DNA of 64,000 bases, from the NCBI RefSeq assembly GCF_001746205.1, contig NZ_MDCO01000012.1:310001-374000 (forward strand), in the 5' to 3' direction. Below, one piece after another: positions 26,733 through 33,801 of this stretch (its first letter is position 1; each line of letters opens with the position of its first letter). This DNA is from Brachyspira hampsonii (GTDB lineage: Bacteria; Spirochaetota; Brachyspiria; Brachyspirales; Brachyspiraceae). The notes beneath the pieces are model-generated. The model was not told where the DNA came from. It saw only the letters and a list, made by a program, of their open reading frames with translations, and did no database searches. Both the position numbers and the translations under genes were made by a program.

Positions 26733-26927
26733 ATGAATAAAATTTTTTCACTTTTAGAAAGCGAAGAAGTTGAAAAAAGACTAGAAGCTCTTGAAGAGTT
26801 GGCAAAAAATGTAGAAAATTCCGATAAAACTACTGTAATTAAAGCTTTAAAGCCGCATATATTAGATTGGGATGAGAATGTTCGTCTAAAAGTGGCTCAA
26901 GTATTAAAATTGTATACGGGACAATAA
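26733..26927 (+). CDS. Small HEAT-repeat-like protein
   Basis: 64 residues, two helix pairs. VEKRLEALEELAKNVENSD and DWDENVRLKVAQVLKLY fit HEAT repeats, the second with the typical Asp-x-x-x-x-Val-Arg. AAGGAAG precedes the ATG. It is two bases upstream of the MinD-like ATPase and shares its promoter, so it is probably an accessory or regulatory partner of it (inference). Confidence 0.75.
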   Translation: MNKIFSLLESEEVEKRLEALEELAKNVENSDKTTVIKALKPHILDWDENVRLKVAQVLKLYTGQ

Positions 26928-26929
26928 TT

Positions 26930-27730
26930 ATGGGAAGAATAATATCTTTTTCTAGCGGAAAAGGCGGTGCAGGCAAAACTTTATGTTCAGTTAATTTCTC
27001 AGCGGAATTAGCTTCAAGAGGATATAAAGTTTTAGTTTTTGATATAGATATTAACTGTTCAAATGTATTTATTTTACTCCATGTAAAACCGCAGTCTAAA
27101 CTGCAGGAATATTTTGAAGGCAGTCTCACATTAAAAGATTGTGTTATAAAAAGTGAGTATGGTATAGATGTTATTAGTGCCGGAGTTAATATACAGAGAT
27201 TTGTTCAGTTTGAGAATGATTTTAATTTGTCAAACCTTGCTAAAGATTTAAAGGTTTTAGCTGAAGATTATGATTATGTTATAATAGATTATGCAGCTGG
27301 TATTACTCAGCCTATGATGCGTTTCTATGAAATGTCAGATGATATAATACTTGTTGCCAATCCGGAAATTACAGCTTTGACAGATCTTTATAGACTTATG
27401 AAGATGATTTATGTCAATAATATGACTGATAAGATGTATTTGATAGTAAATAAAGTAAAAAATATAGATTGGGCTATCAATTTATACAGAGAAATAAAAA
27501 AGGTAACGGCAAAATTTTCTCTTGATATTAATTTGGTTCTTTTGGGACCTGTACTATTTGATGAAGAAAAGGTTATGATATCTGTTCAAAAGAGAGTGCC
27601 TATAATAATATTATATCCTAAAACTCCTATAAAAGGCGGTTTTTCATTGGCAGTTACTAGATATTTATATGATATAGGTGTAATGAAAGATGAAAATGCA
27701 AGAGAAAAAACTTTCTCAGATTTTTTCTGA
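26930..27730 (+). CDS. MinD/ParA-family ATPase (FlhG/YlxH-like)
   Basis: 266 residues. Deviant Walker A SGKGGAGKT (residues 9-17) with the signature Lys11 and the P-loop Lys16, Walker A' DIDINCSN (about 39-46), and Walker B YVIIDYAAG (about 117-125; DYAAG in place of the common DTPAG). These are features of the ParA/MinD superfamily, which positions proteins on membranes, DNA or flagella. In spirochaetes FlhG-type members set flagellar number, but no flagellar gene lies here, so the job is open. Paired with a small HEAT protein. Confidence 0.83.
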   Translation: MGRIISFSSGKGGAGKTLCSVNFSAELASRGYKVLVFDIDINCSNVFILLHVKPQSKLQEYFEGSLTLKDCVIKSEYGIDVISAGVNIQRFVQFENDFNLSNLAKDLKVLAEDYDYVIIDYAAGITQPMMRFYEMSDDIILVANPEITALTDLYRLMKMIYVNNMTDKMYLIVNKVKNIDWAINLYREIKKVTAKFSLDINLVLLGPVLFDEEKVMISVQKRVPIIILYPKTPIKGGFSLAVTRYLYDIGVMKDENAREKTFSDFF

Positions 27731-27748
27731 TTGCATAACTTATATATT

Positions 27749-27776
27749 TTGCTTGATTTTTATTTTATAATATAAT
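27749..27776 (+). promoter_or_regulatory. Promoter ahead of the CGCAT tract and glycosyltransferase
   Basis: TTGCTT (27749-27754), 16 bases, TATAAT (27771-27776). The start of transcription would be near 27783, putting the pentanucleotide tract in the 5' leader. Confidence 0.55.
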
Positions 27777-27817
27777 ATATTACTGAAATGAGTTTATTTT
27801 TTGAAATTAAAAATATT

Positions 27818-27943
27818 ATGGTGATCGCATCGCATCGCATCGCATCGCATCGCATCGCATCGCATCGCATCGCATCGCATCGCATCGAATTCTATAAAAA
27901 AAATTATTTTCATAAATTATGGAGCTATTTTTATGATATATAG
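27818..27943 (+). CDS. Candidate leader ORF carrying the CGCAT tract
   Basis: ATG 27818 reads through the tract as a repeating Ile-Ala-Ser-His-Arg peptide and stops at TAG 27941-27943 (41 codons) in the present 12-unit state. With one unit more, the same frame would run 3' without a stop to TAA 28059-28061, overlapping the start of the glycosyltransferase. With one unit less it stops just after the tract. No good ribosome site is seen. Its role as a switchable leader is inference. Confidence 0.4.
   Translation: MVIASHRIASHRIASHRIASHRIEFYKKNYFHKLWSYFYDI
27826..27885 (+). repeat. Pentanucleotide tandem repeat (CGCAT)12
   Basis: Twelve perfect 5-base units, very GC-rich for this genome, about 165 bases before the glycosyltransferase start. 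Unit number sets the frame of any leader translation. Confidence 0.95.
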
Positions 27944-28050
27944 TTCCATAGTATATTTGTGCATTTTATTCTGCTTTAAATTTCTTTTTTTAAGTAAAAG
28001 TATTCAAGCATCTTTTAATATCATTATAAAAAATTATTTGGATTTTTATT

Positions 28051-29046
28051 ATGTTTTATAATAATTATGAGCAGTTTATCAATAAAATAGTATGGTTTAT
28101 ACCTTCAAAAAAACATAGGGATGATTTTAGGAAAATCTTGTATGATATAGTTAACTCTATGTATAAATTGGAATACATAGCAGATAAACTCAATGTAAAA
28201 GATGATAAAAAAGGTATGATTATTATAGAGTCCTCCGGAGGTTTGGCAGATCAATTTGGAAAATATATTCTTGGTGAATCAATAAAAAGGAGTTATAGTT
28301 TTGATATAAAGTATGATCTTACATGGTTTAGAACTCATCATAAAGATGTTGATGGTAAGCATGAAAGACCATTTGAATTATTAAAATTGTGTCCTGATAT
28401 TAGTTATGATATAGCTACAGAAGAAGAAGTATTTTTTTATAAAGCATGTTTTGGTAATATGGTAAAAGAATATAATGATTATGATATAAATAATATTTTG
28501 CAGACAAAGAAAAATATATATCTTGATTGTTATCCTAAACTTCTTGATATAAGTGTTGATGATGTTATTAAAGATATAGATTTAGATAAATACCATTTTA
28601 AAAGTCTTGAAGGAGAGAATTTATCACTGTATAATGAATTAAAGAATAATTTTTCTATTTCTGTTCATGCTAGACTTGGAGATAGTCATGTTATGACAGA
28701 GTTTAAAACTATATTTAATTCAGATTACAGCGAATATTCTAATTATTTGATAAAATCAATTAATTATTTTTATAACAAATTTAGAGATAAAAGTCCTAAA
28801 TTTTTCTTTTTTTCAGATGATATGAATTGGGTTAATGATAATGTAATATCTAAATTAGATAAAAATATTTCATATAAAATAAATAAAGAGAAAAATCCTC
28901 CTCATTTGGATATTTATTTAATATCAAGTGCTAAGCATCAGATTATATCTTTGGGAGGATTTGGCAATTTAGCAAGTTTATTTAATAAAAATAAAGATAA
29001 AATAATAATTAGACCAAGCGATTTTCAGTCATTAAAAAATAATTAG
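28051..29046 (+). CDS. GT11-like (fucosyltransferase-type) glycosyltransferase
   Basis: 331 residues, cytoplasmic. Motifs in order fit family GT11: SSGGLADQFGKY (61-72; family GGLGNQ), SVHARLGD (204-211; family HxRxGD), FFFFSDDMNWV (251-261) and a C-terminal SSAKHQIISLGGFGNLAS (family SKCKH ... SSFSWW). An N-terminal stub NKIVWFIPSKKHRDDFR (11-27) recurs in the gene fragment at 49010-49060. Likely adds a sugar to a surface glycan. Monocistronic behind a promoter and a pentanucleotide tract, so phase variation is plausible. A frame extension into the leader is blocked by TAA at 28027-28029. Confidence 0.78.
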   Translation: MFYNNYEQFINKIVWFIPSKKHRDDFRKILYDIVNSMYKLEYIADKLNVKDDKKGMIIIESSGGLADQFGKYILGESIKRSYSFDIKYDLTWFRTHHKDVDGKHERPFELLKLCPDISYDIATEEEVFFYKACFGNMVKEYNDYDINNILQTKKNIYLDCYPKLLDISVDDVIKDIDLDKYHFKSLEGENLSLYNELKNNFSISVHARLGDSHVMTEFKTIFNSDYSEYSNYLIKSINYFYNKFRDKSPKFFFFSDDMNWVNDNVISKLDKNISYKINKEKNPPHLDIYLISSAKHQIISLGGFGNLASLFNKNKDKIIIRPSDFQSLKNN

Positions 29047-29153
29047 AATTATATTAGTCTTCTGTACATTAATAAAAAGAAGTAGTTTAAATTTGACAAA
29101 TACAGATAATATTGGTAAACTATTAGCAGAATATAATGGAGGTATATGGTTAT

Positions 29154-29771
29154 ATGAGTAAAAATATTGTTATAACTATAAGCAGAGAATTCGGAAGCGG
29201 CGGAAGATATATTGGAGAAATGGTTGCCAAGGATTTAAATATACCTTTTTATGATAAAGCTATAATAGAAATGGCGTCAGATAAAACAGGATTTTCTCCG
29301 GAATATATTAAAGAAAATGAACAGAAATTAACAGGGGCTTCTCTTTTTAATTTTGCTATAGCAGGCTCTTATGCTGGTAATATGGTATTTGGTAATGGTG
29401 AATCTTTGCAAGACACTATGTTTTTTGCACAGAGTAATGTTATAAAAGAAGTAGCCTCTAAACATTCATGCGTTATAGTAGGAAGATGTGCAAATCATAT
29501 ATTGGAAGGTATGGATAATTGTATTAATGTCTTTATTTATTCTGATATGGAGAGTAAAATTAAAAGGGCAGTTAATGAATATAAATTAGACAGTACAAAT
29601 ATAGAGAAGATCTTAAAAGAAAGAGATAAACTAAGGGCTAAACATTATAATTATTATACCGGAAAAAATTGGGGAGATGCTAGAAATTATCATATCTGTT
29701 TGAATAGTGATTTTATAGGTATTGATAATACTATAGAATTAATAGAAAAAATAGCTAAGTCAAAGTTATAA
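29154..29771 (+). CDS. Cytidylate kinase-like family protein
   Basis: 205 residues from ATG 29154, 11 bases after GGAGG. The P-loop region ITISREFGSGGRYIGEMVA (about 7-25) and the CVIVGRCANHIL segment (about 106-117) match the cytidylate-kinase-like family, a P-loop group distinct from true Cmk. The G-S-G-G-R loop replaces the usual GxGKT/S lysine with Arg, which is normal for this family. Substrate unknown. First gene of the set that runs through PHP, TauE and hutI with gaps of 12, -4 and 23 bases. Confidence 0.8.
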   Translation: MSKNIVITISREFGSGGRYIGEMVAKDLNIPFYDKAIIEMASDKTGFSPEYIKENEQKLTGASLFNFAIAGSYAGNMVFGNGESLQDTMFFAQSNVIKEVASKHSCVIVGRCANHILEGMDNCINVFIYSDMESKIKRAVNEYKLDSTNIEKILKERDKLRAKHYNYYTGKNWGDARNYHICLNSDFIGIDNTIELIEKIAKSKL

Positions 29772-29783
29772 TAGGTATTTATT

Positions 29784-30491
29784 ATGAATATAATAGCTGA
29801 TTTACATACTCATACTTTAGTAAGCGAGCATGCTTATAGCACAGTTGATGAAATGTTAAATTCAGCTAAAGATAAAGGATTTTTAGCTTTAGCTATTACA
29901 GATCATGGACCTGCTTCCAGTGACGGTGCCAAATTAGTTCATTTTAAAGCTATGCATAGTTTGCCTAATTATATTAATGGTGTAAGACTTCTTAGGGGAT
30001 GCGAGGCTAACATACTAGATTACAGCGGAAAAGTAGATTTAAGTGAGAATGTTTTAGAATACTTAGATTTTGTCATAGCTTCCTATCATGAGGATTCTAT
30101 ACAGCCTTTGAATAAAAAAGAACATACTAATGGATACGCTGAAATTATAAAAAATCCTTATATTGATTGTTTAGGTCATATTGGAAATCCTAAATTTGAA
30201 TTTGATATTGAATATATAGTGAAATTATGCAAAGAATATAATAAATTAATAGAGATTAATTCATCATCTTTTACAGTTAGGAAAGGAAGCAGTCCTATAT
30301 GCCGTGAAATTGCTTTAACCTGTAAAAAATATGAAGCTAATATTGTAGTAACTTCTGATGCTCATTCAAAGTATAAAGTAGGAGATTTTAAAGATTCCAT
30401 TGAATTACTGATGTCAATAGATTTTCCAAAGCATCTTATACTTAATACAGATTATGATAAATTGACAGAATATCTTGGTATAGAAAAATGA
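29784..30491 (+). CDS. PHP-domain phosphoesterase (YcdX-like)
   Basis: 235 residues. Metal-binding motifs of the PHP fold: DLHTHT (6-11), ITDHGP (about 38-43), a Glu in GCEANI, ASYHED (about 96-101), GHIGNP, and SDAHSK (near 193). These build the trinuclear metal site of YcdX-type phosphatases. Physiological substrate unknown. ATGA overlap with the TauE gene shows translational coupling. Confidence 0.87.
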   Translation: MNIIADLHTHTLVSEHAYSTVDEMLNSAKDKGFLALAITDHGPASSDGAKLVHFKAMHSLPNYINGVRLLRGCEANILDYSGKVDLSENVLEYLDFVIASYHEDSIQPLNKKEHTNGYAEIIKNPYIDCLGHIGNPKFEFDIEYIVKLCKEYNKLIEINSSSFTVRKGSSPICREIALTCKKYEANIVVTSDAHSKYKVGDFKDSIELLMSIDFPKHLILNTDYDKLTEYLGIEK

Positions 30492-31288
30492 TAGTGTTTT
30501 TTTTGATTGTAAGTTTATCAGCATCTGTAATAGGTGCTGTTTGCGGAATAGGCGGCGGTATTATAATAAAGCCTGTTCTTGATTCTTTGAATGTACTTGA
30601 AGTAAGCAAGATAAGTTTTTTATCATCTTGTACTGTTTTATCTATGAGTTTATATACATTTGTTGTATCTAAGATAAAACAGGATAGTCTTGTTGATTCT
30701 AAGGTAGCAACTCCTTTGGCTTTGGGAGGAATTATAGGCGGCATACTCGGAAAGATGCTTTTTTCATATCTTATAGCATTTTTTAATAGTGAAAATATAG
30801 CTGGTGTTTTTCAATCATCTATTTTGATAATATTAACATTTTTTACTTTAGCATTTACAGTAAAAAATATGGGTGATAAAAAAATAAAATCTATGCATAT
30901 ACAAAATATATTTTTATGTGTGATAATAGGATTAGTTCTTGGTCTTTTATCATCATTTTTAGGTATAGGGGGTGGACCTTTTAATATAGCTTTTCTTTAT
31001 TTTTTCTTCAGTATGGATTCTAAAATCGCCGCTCAAAATTCTCTTTATATTATATTGTTTTCTCAAATTTCAAATGTGTTTATAAGTGTTGCTGACGGAG
31101 ATGCTTCAAAGGTTAATTTGCATTATTTATTAGTAATGATTATAGGAGGAATATGCGGGGGTATATTTGGAAGATTCATAAATAAAAAAATTGATTCTAA
31201 AATAGTTGATAAGCTATTTATCATTTTATTAATAATTATTATGTTAATAACATCTTACAATCTATACAACTTTTCTGTTAATATATAG
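30488..31288 (+). CDS. TauE/SafE-family membrane permease
   Basis: 266 residues with seven or eight helices. The two TauE/SafE repeats are visible: GAVCGIGGGIIIKPVLDSL near the start and SSFLGIGGGPFNIAFLYFF (about 156-174). This family exports sulfite, sulfoacetate or related organic anions; the substrate here is unknown. It overlaps the PHP gene by four bases and is followed by hutI after 23 bases. Confidence 0.87.
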   Translation: MIVFFLIVSLSASVIGAVCGIGGGIIIKPVLDSLNVLEVSKISFLSSCTVLSMSLYTFVVSKIKQDSLVDSKVATPLALGGIIGGILGKMLFSYLIAFFNSENIAGVFQSSILIILTFFTLAFTVKNMGDKKIKSMHIQNIFLCVIIGLVLGLLSSFLGIGGGPFNIAFLYFFFSMDSKIAAQNSLYIILFSQISNVFISVADGDASKVNLHYLLVMIIGGICGGIFGRFINKKIDSKIVDKLFIILLIIIMLITSYNLYNFSVNI

Positions 31289-31311
31289 TAAGATTAAAAT
31301 GTGAGTATATT

Positions 31312-32544
31312 ATGTTAGATATCATTATAAAAAATATAGGCTCTATTGTAACCGCTCAAGGCAATACTCCTTTATACGGAAAGGAACAAGGAAAGATAAA
31401 GGTATATAATAATGTTTCTATAGGCATAAAGAATGGTATAATAGAGTATGTTGGAGATTCTATTAAAGAAAAAGCTAAAAAAACATTTAATGCTAATGGA
31501 TCATTAGTTACTTCTGGTCTGATTGATTGTCATACCCATTTTGTATACGGCGGTTCAAGAGAAGATGAGAGGTATAATATAGTTATAGATCATATGAGTT
31601 ATTCTGATATAATAAAATCAGGTTATGGAATATTATCGACTGTTAGAGACACTAGAAATCAGACAGAAAATTCACTTTATAAGAAATCAATACCAATATT
31701 AGATAAAATGCTGCAATATGGAACTACAACAGTAGAAGGAAAAAGCGGATATGGTTTAACAGTTAAAGATGAGATAAAGATATTAAAAGTTATGAAAAAA
31801 CTTAATGATAATCATAAAATAGATATAGTAAGTACATTTATGGGCGGGCATGTAATACCTGATGAATATAAAAATGACAGGTCTTCTTATATAAATTTGA
31901 TATGTAATGAGATGATTCCTAAAATATCTAAGCTTGGCATAGCGGAATTCTGCGATGTGTTTTGTGAAAATTGCGGGCTTGATATGGAGGAAACAGATAG
32001 AGTTCTCGATACTGCCAAGTCATATAATTTAGGTATCAAAGTTCATTCGGATCAATTAGAAACTAGCGGTGGTTCGTATTTAGCAGCAAGATTCAATGCG
32101 ATAAGTGCTGAACATTTGATTATGTCTGATGACAGATCCATAGATGTTATAAAAAATCAGGATGTAATAGCTGTTCTTTTGCCAAATGCTTCTTTTTATT
32201 TGAATATGCCTTATGCAAGAGCTAGATATATGATAGATAAAGGAGTTCCTATAGCATTGGCTACAGATTATAATCCGGGTTCTAGTCCTTCTTTTAATAT
32301 GCAGTTTATAATGAAGCTGGCATATATTATATATAGGCTTAAACCTGAAGAGATATTGAATGCTGTTACTATAAATGCTGCATGTGCTATTAATAGGGGT
32401 AAAGAAATAGGAAGTATAGAAGCTGGTAAAAAAGCGGATATTATAGTATGGAATTGTAATAATCTTAATTTTTTACTTTATAGTATGGATAATAATTTAT
32501 GCAGCATGGTTTTTAAATCCGGAGAACTTGTATATCATAATTAA
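31312..32544 (+). CDS. hutI: Imidazolonepropionase
   Basis: 410 residues; opens the imidazolone ring to N-formimino-L-glutamate, third step of histidine degradation. Metal ligands DCHTHFVYGG (about 73-82), the substrate-binding EGKSGYGL, GGHVIP, KVHSDQLETSGG (metal-binding His near 244) and ATDYNPGSSPS (metal Asp near 319) are all present. Amidohydrolase family, cytoplasmic. hutH and hutU are not in the window, so the gene is separated from the rest of the pathway here. The last 35 bases of the coding sequence are duplicated downstream. Confidence 0.93.
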   Translation: MLDIIIKNIGSIVTAQGNTPLYGKEQGKIKVYNNVSIGIKNGIIEYVGDSIKEKAKKTFNANGSLVTSGLIDCHTHFVYGGSREDERYNIVIDHMSYSDIIKSGYGILSTVRDTRNQTENSLYKKSIPILDKMLQYGTTTVEGKSGYGLTVKDEIKILKVMKKLNDNHKIDIVSTFMGGHVIPDEYKNDRSSYINLICNEMIPKISKLGIAEFCDVFCENCGLDMEETDRVLDTAKSYNLGIKVHSDQLETSGGSYLAARFNAISAEHLIMSDDRSIDVIKNQDVIAVLLPNASFYLNMPYARARYMIDKGVPIALATDYNPGSSPSFNMQFIMKLAYIIYRLKPEEILNAVTINAACAINRGKEIGSIEAGKKADIIVWNCNNLNFLLYSMDNNLCSMVFKSGELVYHN

Positions 32545-32586
32545 TATATTTTTATAATTTTTTACTTTGAATAGTATTATTTCCTC

Positions 32587-32615
32587 TTGACAATTTTAGT
32601 TTATTTTATTATATT
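32587..32615 (+). promoter_or_regulatory. Promoter P1 (duplicated)
   Basis: TTGACA (32587-32592), 17 bases, TATATT (32610-32615). Consensus -35 and spacing. Confidence 0.75.
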
Positions 32616-32721
32616 ATAGTGTATAATAATTTCATTCATCATAGTTTTTAAATCTGTAAAACTTTTATAACATAATTAATGTATTTTTATAATTTTTTAC
32701 TTTGAATAGTATTATTTTCTC

Positions 32722-32750
32722 TTGACAATTTGGGTTTATTTGATTATATT
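32722..32750 (+). promoter_or_regulatory. Promoter P2 (duplicated)
   Basis: TTGACA (32722-32727), 17 bases, TATATT (32745-32750), exactly 135 bases after P1. The nearest to the start at 32817. Confidence 0.8.
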
Positions 32751-32816
32751 ATAGTAACATGCGTATATATCTCTGTACGTTTTTTAGCTTTAAGGGAGTA
32801 GTATATTTTAAATATA

Positions 32817-33797
32817 ATGGAAGAGGAATTATTTTCTAGAAAAGAGTCTGTTAAAGATATTTTCAACATTATAGAAACTAAATTAAAGCAGGGTTTATTT
32901 GAAGAGTCTATGGAAGACTTTGATAGGATTATGTCAAAAGATTTTGAATGTGCAAATCTATATGAAAATATATCCTGTGTAAAATTTTGGATTAATAGAC
33001 TTGATAAGCTTAAAACCGCTCAGAGAAACAGTATAGAATACTGCAAACTTTTAGATTCTACTTATAAGAAGTTCAATGTATTTATACATGGAAAATCTTA
33101 TGATGAAAATTTAATATCGATTAACGCTATTCATTATTATGTATATAATAAGATTATAGATCTGATAATGCAGCGAAGCACTAATGATATTGAAGGCACG
33201 GAGGAATTGCGTTTACTTTCTAATGCTTTTATAGAATTAAAGGATTATTCTAGGGCATTAAAATCTTATGAATATTTGAATGTTATAGAGCCGTATAATT
33301 CAAGAACATTAAGTTACATTGCTATGATTTATGATAAATTGGGCGATGAAAAAAAGTGTAAGATGTATATAAGAGAAGCGTTATTTTATGATCCTTTAAG
33401 TATAGAATTTGAGAATATAAGCATAGAAATACTGAGAGAAATCAGAGATATAATAATAAAAAGAGGTGTTCATAACAATAGCCAAGAAGAGATAATATTA
33501 TGGATGAGTGCTTATGGAGAACTTATGAACATATTGGATGTTAAAAGACCATTAAATGAACAGGAGGAATTTGATCTTAGAAGAAACATATCCAGATTGG
33601 AGGCAGATTACAGAAAGGTAAAACTTAGAGAAATTACAGCACCTAAACTTTTATCTTCGTACGCATTTTTAACTACTTATCTCATTATGAGACAGAATGA
33701 TTCTGATATTGAAGAAGTTAAGGTATGGGGCAGAAAGATGGCTGTAATAGATAAAGAATTGCTGCAATACTACATAAAAATATTAGATAAGGAGTGA
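32817..33797 (+). CDS. TPR-like helical protein
   Basis: 326 residues, soluble. A TPR-like stretch lies at about 140-190 (FIELKDYSRALKSYEYL; IAMIYDKLGDEKKCKMYIREAL). The rest is helical and unrecognised. A GGGAG lies 18 bases before the ATG, rather far. It is followed after four bases by the larger TPR protein at 33802, which has its own AAGGAGTG. The pair is driven by the doubled promoter and ends at the hairpin at 36035, so the two proteins probably act together. Confidence 0.75.
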   Translation: MEEELFSRKESVKDIFNIIETKLKQGLFEESMEDFDRIMSKDFECANLYENISCVKFWINRLDKLKTAQRNSIEYCKLLDSTYKKFNVFIHGKSYDENLISINAIHYYVYNKIIDLIMQRSTNDIEGTEELRLLSNAFIELKDYSRALKSYEYLNVIEPYNSRTLSYIAMIYDKLGDEKKCKMYIREALFYDPLSIEFENISIEILREIRDIIIKRGVHNNSQEEIILWMSAYGELMNILDVKRPLNEQEEFDLRRNISRLEADYRKVKLREITAPKLLSSYAFLTTYLIMRQNDSDIEEVKVWGRKMAVIDKELLQYYIKILDKE

Positions 33798-33801
33798 TAA
33801 T

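Larger units (their letters stand above)
32508..32777 (+). repeat. 135-bp tandem duplication of the hutI 3' end and a promoter
   Basis: The sequence from the last hutI codons to the promoter is repeated with period 135. Copy 1 contains TTTTTAAATC...CATAATTAA inside the gene, copy 2 a decayed version with an in-frame TAA. Both copies end with the block CTTTGAATAGTATTATTT and the promoter. Confidence 0.85.

Noticed and set aside
27826-27885. CGCAT array as a possible CRISPR
   Set aside because: Units are five bases, contiguous and without spacers; it is a simple tandem repeat.
27818-28060. Direct fusion of the CGCAT leader frame with the glycosyltransferase
   Set aside because: The glycosyltransferase frame has a TAA at 28027-28029, so no repeat number can fuse the two; only overlap-type coupling is possible.
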